Shown: positions 1-8,269 of the stretch, piece by piece
Numbering within the stretch: the first letter of the stretch is position 1
Layout: each line of letters opens with the position of its first letter
Assembly: GCA_016713665.1 (NCBI GenBank)
Contig: JADJOR010000006.1
Location: 124,001 to 188,000, forward strand
Length of the DNA: 64,000 bases
Origin: Deltaproteobacteria bacterium
GTDB taxonomy: Bacteria > Myxococcota_A > UBA9160 > UBA4427
Direction of reading: 5' to 3'
Notes under the pieces: generated by a model
The model's database searches: none
What the model saw: only the letters and a program-made list of their open reading frames with translations
What the model was told of the DNA's origin: nothing
Position numbers and translations under genes: made by a program

Positions 1-567
1 CCCCGGATCGTCGACGCGCGCAAGCTCGCCGATCGCAGCGATCTCTCCTACCTCGGCATGTTCGAGCCCCAGGACTTCCGCCCGCCGGAGGAGCGCGAGC
101 TGCTCTTCACCGCCTACGCCTATCGCGGAGGCGAGGCGATGGGCATCGATCTCGAGACCGGGGCGATCGTGAACTACTCCCGGAGCCCGTGGTACGAGGA
201 GATCGAGGGCGTCACGCCGGACGGGCGCTTCGCCCTCGTCGAGCGCGAGTTCACGCTGAGAATGAGGCCGAGCGGGGCGATCGATCTCTGGCTGCTGCGC
301 CTCGACGGCAGCGGCGAGTTCACCCGCATGACGCATTTCAGCGAGTACCGCGGCTTCGGCGCCAACAACCCCGTCGTGAACCCGGACTGCCGGACGATGC
401 TCCACGCCCTGCGCGAGACCGGCGGCGAAGAGGGGAACAGCGCCGGGCTCTTCGTCTACGACCTCTCGAAGTCGCCGCTCTCGCCGGCGGACCTCTGTGC
501 GGCACCGCGCGAAGGCGAGGCGCTGCGCACCGCTGCAGAGGGCGCTGAGAGGGGCGCTTCGGGCTGA
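1..567 (+). CDS. TolB-like beta-propeller protein, C-terminal part (5' end off the window)
   Basis: The reading frame is open from base 1 to the TGA at 565-567, so the gene starts outside the window; the ATG at 58 is internal. The 188 visible residues read like TolB/WD40-type PD40 blades: a segment ending in a conserved NPVVNPDCRTMLHALRE stretch, similar to the NPxxSPDG signature, followed by LFVYDLS. Such propellers usually act in the periplasm or as extracellular binding scaffolds. The C-terminal 30 residues are low-complexity Ala/Glu/Gly. A weak TTGACC at 593-598 lies between it and the next gene, so the two need not be cotranscribed. The propeller assignment is by motif only and the partner is unknown. 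Confidence 0.6.
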   Translation, partial: PRIVDARKLADRSDLSYLGMFEPQDFRPPEERELLFTAYAYRGGEAMGIDLETGAIVNYSRSPWYEEIEGVTPDGRFALVEREFTLRMRPSGAIDLWLLRLDGSGEFTRMTHFSEYRGFGANNPVVNPDCRTMLHALRETGGEEGNSAGLFVYDLSKSPLSPADLCAAPREGEALRTAAEGAERGASG

Positions 568-650
568 GCTCCGGCGGCAGATCCGCTAAACCTTGACCCG
601 CGCGACGACCGCTCGTTCCGTCCCCTCCCACCGCGCCGACGAGGCCTTCG

Positions 651-1799
651 ATGCTGACGAAGTTCGACGACTACCCGATCCACCAGACGAGCGAGCCGAT
701 CGCCGTCGTCGCGACGACCGATCGCCATGCCTACGACCGCTACTGGTTCAACGGCTACCAGGACGACGGCGAGTTCTACTTCGGGATCGGCTGCGCGGTC
801 TATCCGAATCTCGGGATCGTCGACTGCGGGCTCTCGATCGTCCACGGCGGCCGTCAGTACGCCTTCCACGGCTCGCGACGCGCGGGGCTCGAGCGCAGCG
901 AGATCCAGGTCGGCCCCTTCCAGCTCGAGATCCTCGAGCCGATGAAGAGCCTGCGCGTCACGCTCGACGACAACGAGACCGGGATCTCCGCGAGCCTGCT
1001 CTGGATCCCGCGCACCGCGAGCTTCGCCGAGGGCCACCAGCGCTCGGTCCGCAATCCGCACGCCGGCGCCTTCGCCCACATGGAGGCGACGCGCTTCAAC
1101 CAGTTCGGCCATTGGCAGGGCGAGATCCGCTACCCCGGCGGCGGCGTGAAGGTCGACCCCGCGCGGGTGCTCGGGACGAAGGACCGCTCGTGGGGGATCC
1201 GGCCGGTCGGTGATCCGGCCCCGCCCGGGGCGCCGCCGACGAAGCTCCCCCAGGTCTTCTTTCTCTGGGCGCCGCTCCATTTCGATACGCGCTGCACGCA
1301 TGCGGGCATCTTCGAGAACGAGCACGGCATCCAGTGGCACTGGGACGGCATGATCATGCCGGCGTACAAGGATCCCAAGGACCTCCCCGGCGTCGAGGAT
1401 CCGCGCATGGAGCCCCTCGCGGCCGTCGAACACCGCCTCGAGTTCGTGCCCGGCACGCGCCGCGCGCGCCACGCGGTCATCACGCTGGTCGATCTGACCG
1501 GGGCGCGCACGGAGATCGACCTCGAGCCGCTGCTCCTCTATCGCATGAAGGGCATCGGCTACTCGCATCCCGAGTGGGGCCACGGCAAGTGGAAGGGCGA
1601 GCTCGCGATCGGGGGCGAGTCCTGGAAGGTCGACGAAGCCGACGAGAAGGACCTCTCGAACCAGCACATCCAACAGGTCGTGCGGGCGAAGGCGACGGGC
1701 CCGAACGGCGTCGAGCACGGCGTCGGCGTCCTCGAGCAGATCCATCTCGGGCCGCACAAGCGCTATGGCTTCAAGGACTTCATGGGCCCCGCGGCCTAG
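651..1799 (+). CDS. Conserved protein of unknown function (possible AttH/DUF7064-7065-like fold)
   Basis: A 382-residue soluble protein with no signal peptide or membrane segment. It is rich in Trp, Tyr and Gly and has a two-halved beta-rich look: the N-terminal half has YWFNGYQDDGEFYFGIG near residues 25-41 and the C-terminal half ends in a GHGKWKGEL stretch and a VLEQIHLGPH motif. I associate this pattern with the paired DUF7064/DUF7065 (AttH or hydroxyneurosporene-synthase-like lipocalin fold) proteins common in actinobacteria and deltaproteobacteria that metabolise lipids or terpenoids, but no catalytic residue can be named. The start is the first ATG, preceded by a GAGG element about 10 nt upstream. 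It runs convergently into the LamG/DUF6701 gene, leaving 13 nt between stops. Confidence 0.6.
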   Translation: MLTKFDDYPIHQTSEPIAVVATTDRHAYDRYWFNGYQDDGEFYFGIGCAVYPNLGIVDCGLSIVHGGRQYAFHGSRRAGLERSEIQVGPFQLEILEPMKSLRVTLDDNETGISASLLWIPRTASFAEGHQRSVRNPHAGAFAHMEATRFNQFGHWQGEIRYPGGGVKVDPARVLGTKDRSWGIRPVGDPAPPGAPPTKLPQVFFLWAPLHFDTRCTHAGIFENEHGIQWHWDGMIMPAYKDPKDLPGVEDPRMEPLAAVEHRLEFVPGTRRARHAVITLVDLTGARTEIDLEPLLLYRMKGIGYSHPEWGHGKWKGELAIGGESWKVDEADEKDLSNQHIQQVVRAKATGPNGVEHGVGVLEQIHLGPHKRYGFKDFMGPAA

Positions 1800-1812
1800 C
1801 AGAACGGACGCT

Positions 1813-3564
1813 TCAGTAGAGCTCGCGCTGGAAGATCAGGGCGTCGCGACCCTCCCAGATGCCGAAGGTCGCCCGTGCCCGGGGATCGTCGTCGAGGAGT
1901 CCGTCCTGGTTCCCGTCCTCGGGCCAATCCGCCCGGAGCCAGGGGAGATTCGCGCCCGTGGCCCCGAGATCGACGCGCACCTCGACGTCCCCCGACACGT
2001 GGGGCGCGGCGAAGGTCAGCCCGGCGTCGCCCGAAAAGAGGGGCAGGTGGGCGATGCTCGGCCGGGCGTCGAGGCTCGCGGGCGAAGGGGTCAGCCGGAT
2101 CGCCGTCGACGGAATCCGGCTGCAGCTGTCGGCGTCGTCGTCGCCGAAGGCGGTGCCGTCGAAGCGCTGCGTGCGCAGGCGCATCGGGAGCGTCACGAGC
2201 TCCGAGCCGAAGGCGTTGTCGAGGCGTACACGGCCGTACTGGAAGCGTCGGGCGACGTCGAAGTCGATGCCCGCGCCGGCGCTCGTGCCACCCACGCGGA
2301 ACGGATTCGAGGGATAGGCCGTCGCGTCGGCGTCGAGGACGTCGATCGACAGCTCGAGCTCGGCGTCGAAGGGCGCCGTGGGCGCGCCGCGGACGAGGGC
2401 GATGCCGCTTCCGCTCGAGAAGCGCAGGATCGCGCTGCCGTCGTTTCGGGTCGTGATCGCGGGGTCGACGGTCGGCGCAGGGAGGCCGGACTCGTCGACG
2501 CTGCCGGAGGCCGCGCGATAGCTGCGATGGGCGAGCGTCGCGTTCGAGAGACGGAGCCAGTCGTCGATGTAGTTGGCGGTCGTCTCGCCGTCGCGATCGA
2601 CGGCGGTGACGATCAGCTCCGTCTCGAATCCGGGGGCGTAGCCGAAGGGCTGGCCCATCCAGGTGAAGGCACCGACCGCGCAGCCCGTCGCGAAGCGCGG
2701 CGCGTTGGCGACGACCGTGAAATGGTGGGGAGCGAAGCGACCGACGACGTCCGACGCGCTCCCGAGCACGGGCCCGGCGCCGAGGAAGTCGTCGTCGGCG
2801 ACGGAGGCCCGGAGCTGGATCGCGCCGACCTCGTCGAAGGCGAATCGCTTGCCGACGAAGCGTCCCGGCAGGGCATCCGCCGAGAAATCCGTCGCGTTCT
2901 CGATCGTGCCTTCGTCGGTCGTGCCGTTGCGTCCGCCGACCGGAGCGACGAGGGCCGCGGATTGCAGTCGGATGCCCTCGGGCACCGTCTCGCGACCGAA
3001 GCTCGGCGTCCGCTCGCCTTCGGCGTCGAGCGCGTCGACGGTCACGACGAACGGATCGCCGGCACGGGCGAAGAGCTTGCCGGTCGGGGTCGAGCTGCCG
3101 GGATTGGCCTCCCCGGATTCGTTCTCGACGGCGACGACCTTCAGGTCCGCGGGCAGCGACACGAAGCTGCCCGTCGCGCCTCGGACCTCGGGCGAGGCGT
3201 TGCCGTCGAGGACCTGGAGGGCGAGACGTCCGGTGTCCTTGTACTGGACCGAGACGCTCGCCCGGCCCTGCGTGAAGCGGACGAGCTGGGCCGACGATGC
3301 GGCCTCCGTCGTGGCGATGGCCTGCTTGTCGACGGTCGGGACACGGGGCGGCGCCGTCGGATCGAGGGCGTCCATCCAGAAGCGGAGCTTCTTGTCGCCG
3401 TCGTAGGCGTCGACGACGCCGCAGGAGACGCCCCCCGAGCTCCCGCCGAAGGCCGTGATGTAGAGGGGAAAGGTCGCCCCCGCCGTGGTCGTCGTCAGCG
3501 GATCGTGGAGGGTGGTCGGGGCGGGGCTCGGGACGGCGTTCGCCGTCAACGTGAAGCTCGAGGG
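1813..3564 (-). CDS. DUF6701 (MshQ-like) C-terminal part of the frameshifted LamG gene
   Basis: The frame opens with SSFTLTANAVPSPAP at 3561 and continues about 580 residues to a stop at 1813. There is no start codon of its own near the join, and the protein begins in mid-linker, so I read it as the C-terminal half of the LamG gene. The sequence CGVVDAYDGDKKLRFW is typical of the DUF6701 region found in MshQ-like proteins, where a Cys-rich 'C...AYTG.K.LKFW' signature precedes beta-sandwich repeats. Seven or more Ig-like beta segments and scattered Cys follow. It ends in a non-specific IFQRELY tail without a PEP-CTERM or other sorting motif. MshQ proteins are associated with MSHA-type pili, but the role of stand-alone copies is unknown. 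Confidence 0.68.
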   Translation of the reverse strand, partial: PSSFTLTANAVPSPAPTTLHDPLTTTTAGATFPLYITAFGGSSGGVSCGVVDAYDGDKKLRFWMDALDPTAPPRVPTVDKQAIATTEAASSAQLVRFTQGRASVSVQYKDTGRLALQVLDGNASPEVRGATGSFVSLPADLKVVAVENESGEANPGSSTPTGKLFARAGDPFVVTVDALDAEGERTPSFGRETVPEGIRLQSAALVAPVGGRNGTTDEGTIENATDFSADALPGRFVGKRFAFDEVGAIQLRASVADDDFLGAGPVLGSASDVVGRFAPHHFTVVANAPRFATGCAVGAFTWMGQPFGYAPGFETELIVTAVDRDGETTANYIDDWLRLSNATLAHRSYRAASGSVDESGLPAPTVDPAITTRNDGSAILRFSSGSGIALVRGAPTAPFDAELELSIDVLDADATAYPSNPFRVGGTSAGAGIDFDVARRFQYGRVRLDNAFGSELVTLPMRLRTQRFDGTAFGDDDADSCSRIPSTAIRLTPSPASLDARPSIAHLPLFSGDAGLTFAAPHVSGDVEVRVDLGATGANLPWLRADWPEDGNQDGLLDDDPRARATFGIWEGRDALIFQRELY

Positions 3565-5699
3565 GAGAACGAGAGCTTCCCCTCGGTGTCGTCGTCGCGG
3601 CCGGCGGCGTCGTAGACGTCGACGTCGATCGGGGAGGGGCCCGACGCATAGCTCAGGGCGAAGGTCGCATCGCCCGCGTCGGCGGGATCGAATTGATAGG
3701 TGGCGACGCCGTCGTTCGCGGTCCCGTCGCTGAAGAAGCCGTCGCCGCGGGCCAGCGACCAGGTCCCGATTCCCGTCTGGGTCGTGAGCGTGATCGTGCC
3801 GCCGTAGGTCGGGACGCCGTTGCCGAGGGGATCGAGCACGCGAACCCGGATCGATTCGGGCTGGCAGTTGGCCGCGCTGCCATCGTGGGTGATCCGGAAG
3901 TGGACGGAGATCGTCGCGCAGTCGTGGGTCTCCTTCATGACGCTCGCGACGCGGCTCGCGTCGAGGGCCTCGGCGTAGATCCGAGCCTCGTCGAGGTAGC
4001 CCAGGAACGAGGCGTTGCGGGTCTCCGGGACATCGCCGATTCCGAGCTCGCGACCGTTCGCGACGAGCGTCGTGTCGACGAAGCTCGTCGAGGCCACGGC
4101 CACCGCGTTCTGGTAGAGGATCAGGCTCCTGCCGTCGAAGGCGAGGGCGACGTGGGTCCAGGTCTTCTGCGCCGGGAGCGCGGCCTTGACGGCATAGGAG
4201 CCGGCTCGGGTCACGGCACGACCCAACAGCGCGCCGTCCTGCGTCCAGAGACTCAGCTGCGAACGGGTGGCATTCGTCGAGTCGGTATTCATGCCCATCA
4301 GGAAACGCGTGCCGATTGAAGTGTGGGGCTGCATCCAGATCGCGTAGGTCGCGGCCGCGCTCTGGTCGAGGCCGGCACGCGTGGGGATCGCGACCCCGTC
4401 GCCCGTTCCGTCGAAGGTCGCGTGGCGACACGTGCCGGGATCTCCGTCGAGGGCCGAATCGAGGAAGGCAGTCGTTGCCTCGCCGTGAGCCGTGCCGTCG
4501 AGCGCGTGGCCGGAGCTGTCCTTGACCTCGCCACTCGTATGCGACCAGCTCTCTTCTTCGAAACGCCAGTCGGCGGTCGGGGCCTGGGTCGAGAGGCAGA
4601 CGCTGTCGACGTGCCAGTAGTCGAAGGCGGGGCCGTCCCGGCCGGTCATGCCGAAACGGAGCCGGAAGCCCGCATGACGCGCGGCGCCGGCGAGCGTGAA
4701 GCTCGGCTGCACGATCTCGCCGGGGCTCCCGCTTCCGGCATAGCTCGCGAGGCGATTCCACTGGCCCGTCGAGCTCAGGTACTCGACGTAGAGATCCTCG
4801 CCGGTGTCGGGGTCCTCGCTGAAGCTGTCGGCGCCGCGACGCAGCCAGAAGCGCAGCGTCGCGTCCCGTGCGCTCGCGAGGTTCACGGCCTGGGAGGTGA
4901 CGGTCACGGTCCCGCCGTGGAGCGCCAGGGATTGCGAAGCCGTGTTGAAGGCCTGGCCGTTGGTATGGGCCTGGCCGTAGCCGGTCGCGACGGTCCAGCC
5001 CGTGAGGCCGCCGCTGAACTCCTCGCAGCGGCCGAGGGCGAGGCCGGTCGACGGCGTGGCTTCGCTGACGATGACGTCGTCGATATGCCAGTAGTCCCAG
5101 CCGATGCCGTAGTTGTCGGGCGGTCCACCGCTGCCCCGCGTGAGGCGCAGGCGCAGCCGGAAGCCCGAGTGGAGCGCGCCGCCGCCCAGGGTCTGATCGA
5201 GGGACAGGATGGCGCCGGCGGTGCCCGATCCGGGCCAGCTTCCGAGAGAGACCCACGCGCCGGCCGAGTCGAGGTACTCGATCACGAGGTCCTCGCCGGA
5301 ATCGGGCTGCTCGCTGAATCGGTCCGAGCCGCGGCGGATCCAGGCCCGCACGCGCAGCGCCGGGACCCGCGCGTCCACGGCGATCGAGGTCGTCGCGACG
5401 GTCGTCCCGCGCACGTAGAGCGATCGGCTCGTCGAGGACGACGTCATCGTGTTGATGCCCGAGAGGCTCGTGTTGCTCGTCGACCACTTCCCGAAGCCGG
5501 ACTCGAAGGTGTCGCTGAAGAGCACGTCGCCGCTCGCCGCGGCCGCCGGCCGGGTCGGGAGCAGCACGGCGAGGGCGCCGCCGAGCGCGGCGAAGAGCGC
5601 GAGCACGGCGGCGAGCCGGCTGGATCGGTCGGGCGATGGTCGGCGGCGCGCGCCGGCCGGGTCGACCCGGCTGCAGGATCCTGTCGGGCAGAGGGACAT
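3546..5699 (-). CDS. LamG-domain secreted protein, N-terminal part of a frameshifted MshQ-like gene
   Basis: This is the upstream half of one gene whose second half continues at 3564-1813 in another frame. The chosen ATG at 5699 (alternatives 5735 and 5783) gives a charged N-region and a hydrophobic core ending in PTRPAAAA, so the protein is secreted. Two related ~130-residue jelly-roll-like modules follow, each with an R-R-G-x-D-x-F-S-E-x-P-D-x-G-E-D segment and ending in a DYWHxD motif. Next come a LamG/concanavalin-like domain (from about DWRFEE) and an Ig-like linker. The frame stops at TGA 3546-3548, about 6 codons after a C4 run (GGGG on the plus strand at 3562-3565). One extra C there would join it to the DUF6701 part. 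No pilus genes lie nearby. Confidence 0.72.
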   Translation of the reverse strand: MSLCPTGSCSRVDPAGARRRPSPDRSSRLAAVLALFAALGGALAVLLPTRPAAAASGDVLFSDTFESGFGKWSTSNTSLSGINTMTSSSTSRSLYVRGTTVATTSIAVDARVPALRVRAWIRRGSDRFSEQPDSGEDLVIEYLDSAGAWVSLGSWPGSGTAGAILSLDQTLGGGALHSGFRLRLRLTRGSGGPPDNYGIGWDYWHIDDVIVSEATPSTGLALGRCEEFSGGLTGWTVATGYGQAHTNGQAFNTASQSLALHGGTVTVTSQAVNLASARDATLRFWLRRGADSFSEDPDTGEDLYVEYLSSTGQWNRLASYAGSGSPGEIVQPSFTLAGAARHAGFRLRFGMTGRDGPAFDYWHVDSVCLSTQAPTADWRFEEESWSHTSGEVKDSSGHALDGTAHGEATTAFLDSALDGDPGTCRHATFDGTGDGVAIPTRAGLDQSAAATYAIWMQPHTSIGTRFLMGMNTDSTNATRSQLSLWTQDGALLGRAVTRAGSYAVKAALPAQKTWTHVALAFDGRSLILYQNAVAVASTSFVDTTLVANGRELGIGDVPETRNASFLGYLDEARIYAEALDASRVASVMKETHDCATISVHFRITHDGSAANCQPESIRVRVLDPLGNGVPTYGGTITLTTQTGIGTWSLARGDGFFSDGTANDGVATYQFDPADAGDATFALSYASGPSPIDVDVYDAAGRDDDTEGKLSFSPRASR

Positions 5700-5892
5700 C
5701 GGGGCACTCACGGTCGCGCGCGGTCGAGCGCGCATCTCCCCGGCATCTTCGACCGCGAATCGGGGGGACTTGAAGCGCGTCATGGACCGAGGACCGGTCC
5801 GCGGCCGTCGCGGGCGCGATAGGCGCGGGCTGGCGACGCGCTCTCCGGCGACACCCCGGGTCTTCCGTCCGGCGTTCTGCCGAGCGATGGGC

Positions 5893-5920
5893 TTGGCGCT
5901 TTCCGACGCCGCCCTAGACT
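5893..5920 (+). promoter_or_regulatory. Candidate sigma70-type promoter for the PHA-granule-type gene
   Basis: TTGGCG at 5893-5898, a 16-nt spacer and TAGACT at 5915-5920. The boxes match 3 of 6 and 4 of 6 consensus bases and lie 69 nt before the ATG at 5989. There is no other evidence. Confidence 0.3.
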
Positions 5921-5988
5921 GGAGCACGAGAGCGGCGTTCGCCCGGCTGGCGGCCGCCGAGCCTGTTTCGCATCGACGAGGTCTTCCG

Positions 5989-6264
5989 ATGGCCCAGATC
6001 CGCATGAAGAAGAGCCACGCGCTCGGCGCCGAGAAGGCGAGGGGCCAGATCGAGCTCCTGGCGGAGCGCATGGCGGAGCGCCTCGGCGGTGCCTGGCGCT
6101 GGCACGGGGAGCGGGCGGTCTGCGAGGCGCGCGGGGCAAAGGCGAGCGTCTTCTACGACGCGACGACGGTCTCGATCGAGGTCGAGCTCCCGTTCATGAT
6201 GCGCCCGATGAAGGGCGTCCTCGAGGCCAAGCTCGAGGAATACTTCCAGCGCTACTTCACCTAG
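5989..6264 (+). CDS. Polyhydroxyalkanoic acid system family (PHA granule region) protein
   Basis: A 91-residue protein beginning MAQIRMKKSH and ending FQRYFT. The pattern of a basic N-terminus, an A-R/K-x-x-I-E-x-L-A-E-R-M helix, then beta strands with a WHGERAVCEARG segment and a final amphipathic helix matches the small 'polyhydroxyalkanoic acid system protein' family, whose members are usually 85-100 residues and often sit near PHA genes. No phaC or phasin gene is visible here, so a PHA role is only by family. The ATG at 5989 was chosen over upstream in-frame starts because the upstream sequence has no protein-like character and a promoter-like pair lies at 5893-5920. Confidence 0.62.
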   Translation: MAQIRMKKSHALGAEKARGQIELLAERMAERLGGAWRWHGERAVCEARGAKASVFYDATTVSIEVELPFMMRPMKGVLEAKLEEYFQRYFT

Positions 6265-6282
6265 CAGCCCGTTCGCGCGCGC

Positions 6283-7140
6283 TCAGACGGACTTCGCGTA
6301 GCGTCCCTCCGCCCGGGCGAAGAAGACGAAGCCCAGGACGAGCGCGCCGACCGACCAGGCGAGGACCGTCCCGAGATCGTCCGCGCGGGGCGCCGAACGC
6401 CAGATCAGGACGTCGCGGACGGCGCCGAGCAGCCCCGCGATCGGATTCAGCATGTAGTAGTCGAGCAGGCCGGGGGGCACGATGCCCGCGTGGCCGTGCT
6501 CGCTGCGCGCGAAATAGAAGATCGGCGAGACGAGCACCCAGAGCCGGAGCCCCGCCCCGACCACGTTCACGGTATCCGCAAAGAAGAGCCCGATTCGCGC
6601 GACCACGAAGCAGACCCCGAGCGTGAACGCGAAGGCGAGCCCGAGCAGCGCCGGCAGCCAGAGGATCTCGAGCGAGAGGCGCGTCCCCATGGATCCCGCC
6701 GCCAGGCCCACCACCACGAGCGCCCAGAGCAGGTCGTAGAGCCGCGCGCAGCAGATCGCGATCGGGATCACCGCCTTCGGGAAGTCCGCCGCGAGCACGA
6801 GCCCCCGCTGGCTGCGCAGCGCCGTCGTCGCCTGGGCGATCGACTCGGCCACGAAGCGCCAGACCACGATGCCGAGAAAGAGATGGAGGACGAAGGTCTT
6901 CGGCGACGCCCCCGCCTGGCGGAAGCCGATCCCGAAGACGAGGTAGTAGACGGCGAGGCTCGCCAGCGGATCGAGCAGGCTCCAGACGTTGCCGAGGAGC
7001 TTGTCGCGGTGGCCCGCCGCGAGCTGGGCCCGCGTCAGCAGGCGGATCGTCTCGCCCCGGGCGAGCAGGCGGCGCAGCACGGCCCGCGCGCTCGGCGCGG
7101 GGGCGGGCGCGGGGGCGGCTGTCGGGGGCGCTTGCGGCAT
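6283..7140 (-). CDS. ABC-2 type transporter permease, polysaccharide export (Wzm/TagG-like)
   Basis: A 285-residue integral membrane protein. An Ala/Pro-rich N-terminal tail (residues 1-20) is followed by a cytoplasmic helix and LLGNVWSLLDPLASLAVYY, the signature of the first membrane segment of polysaccharide and teichoic acid export permeases. Five more hydrophobic segments follow, and a YYMLNPIAGLLGAVRD motif near residue 225 is typical of the family. It would form the channel that moves an undecaprenyl-linked or lipid-linked glycan across the inner membrane, driven by the ATPase encoded divergently at 7252. TAGACT on the minus strand (plus 7153-7158) lies 12 nt upstream of the ATG and could be a -10 box. 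Its downstream neighbour is convergent. Confidence 0.88.
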   Translation of the reverse strand: MPQAPPTAAPAPAPAPSARAVLRRLLARGETIRLLTRAQLAAGHRDKLLGNVWSLLDPLASLAVYYLVFGIGFRQAGASPKTFVLHLFLGIVVWRFVAESIAQATTALRSQRGLVLAADFPKAVIPIAICCARLYDLLWALVVVGLAAGSMGTRLSLEILWLPALLGLAFAFTLGVCFVVARIGLFFADTVNVVGAGLRLWVLVSPIFYFARSEHGHAGIVPPGLLDYYMLNPIAGLLGAVRDVLIWRSAPRADDLGTVLAWSVGALVLGFVFFARAEGRYAKSV

Positions 7141-7251
7141 GGTGTGCCGCGCAGTCTATGAGATCGGCCGGGGGCTCGAAACCAGTCGCGCGATGCGCGG
7201 CTCGGGCGCTCGGCGTCCGCGGCGCTCGGCTCTTCGGTACCCTGCGCCGCC

Positions 7252-8109
7252 ATGACGAGCCAGCTTGCGACGGGGGCCTGCGACGCGCGGGGCGAGCGGC
7301 CGCTCGGCGACGGCGAGGCGCTCGCGGTGATCGAGGCGGAGCGGATCGGGGTCCGCTACGTCGTGCGCCATCAACGCGCGAACGCGACGCTGCGCGCCGC
7401 CCTCGTCGAGACCCTCGATCCGCGGCGCTGGCGCGCGGCGGCGGAGGCGCGGCGGGCCCAGGCCCATTGGGCGCTGCGCGAGGTCTCGCTCCGGCTGGCG
7501 CGGGGCGAGGTGCTCGGCGTGATCGGGCGAAACGGTGCGGGCAAGACGACGCTGCTCCAGACCCTGGCCGGCGTCTTCCTCCCCGACGAGGGACGCCTCG
7601 TCCGGCGGGGCGAGGTCTCGTGCCTGCTCTCGCTCGGGGCCGGCTTCAACGGGAATCTCTCGGGGCGCGAGAACGTCCATCTGAACGGCGCGGTGCTCGG
7701 GATCGCGCGGAAGCGGATCGAGGAGAAGCTCGACGCGGTGATCGCCTTCAGCGACCTCGCGGCCTTCATCGACGCCCCCGTCCGGACCTACTCCGCGGGG
7801 ATGCGGGCGCGGCTCGGCTTCTCGGTGGCATTGCTCGTCGATCCGGACGTCGTGATCCTCGACGAGATCCTGCGCGTCGGGGACGCCGCCTTCCGCGAGA
7901 AGGCGGGCTCGATCCTCGAGCGGTTCCGCGGGGCCGGGAAGTCGATCGTGCTCGCCAGCCACAGCATGGACATCGTCCAGCGCCACTGCGATCGGGTCCT
8001 CTGGCTCGACCGGGGGCGGATCCGGGCCGAGGGGCCCCCCGCCGAGATCGCGGCCGCGTACCTCGAGGACGCCCGTCGCGAGCAGGATCGGCTCGGGGCC
8101 GCGGGCTGA
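7252..8109 (+). CDS. ABC transporter ATP-binding protein, polysaccharide export (Wzt/TagH-like)
   Basis: A 285-residue ATPase. Walker A is GRNGAGKTT at about residues 92-100, the Q-loop region contains LLSLGAGFNGNLSGREN, the signature is YSAGMRARL and Walker B is VVILDEIL, all in the forms typical of the polysaccharide-export subfamily. The long N-terminal stretch before Walker A, with a basic R-x-x-x-R-A-Q segment, is also usual there. There is no Wzt-type C-terminal carbohydrate-binding domain, so export would not be coupled to O-antigen cap recognition. It pairs with the divergent permease at 6283-7140. No Shine-Dalgarno is visible; TACCCT at 7238-7243 ends 8 nt before the ATG, so the mRNA may be leaderless. 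Confidence 0.9.
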   Translation: MTSQLATGACDARGERPLGDGEALAVIEAERIGVRYVVRHQRANATLRAALVETLDPRRWRAAAEARRAQAHWALREVSLRLARGEVLGVIGRNGAGKTTLLQTLAGVFLPDEGRLVRRGEVSCLLSLGAGFNGNLSGRENVHLNGAVLGIARKRIEEKLDAVIAFSDLAAFIDAPVRTYSAGMRARLGFSVALLVDPDVVILDEILRVGDAAFREKAGSILERFRGAGKSIVLASHSMDIVQRHCDRVLWLDRGRIRAEGPPAEIAAAYLEDARREQDRLGAAG

Positions 8110-8269
8110 GGAGCGGATTCGGGTGCCGGGCGCCGGTCCGGGCGGCGCGCCGGTGCCCTGGAGGGTGTGCGCTGCTGGGATATCGTTCGACGTTCTCGTC
8201 TCCGAGGACCGGGAGCGGGTCACGGACGAAGGAAGCGACCCGCACCAGGGCGCGGGAGTCGGGCGGTCG

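Noticed and set aside
8123..8269. GTG-started 49-residue N-terminal extension of the GT2 protein
   Set aside because: A Shine-Dalgarno supports it, but the added residues are not family-like and the GT2 fold begins at the ATG at 8270. Kept only as an alternative.
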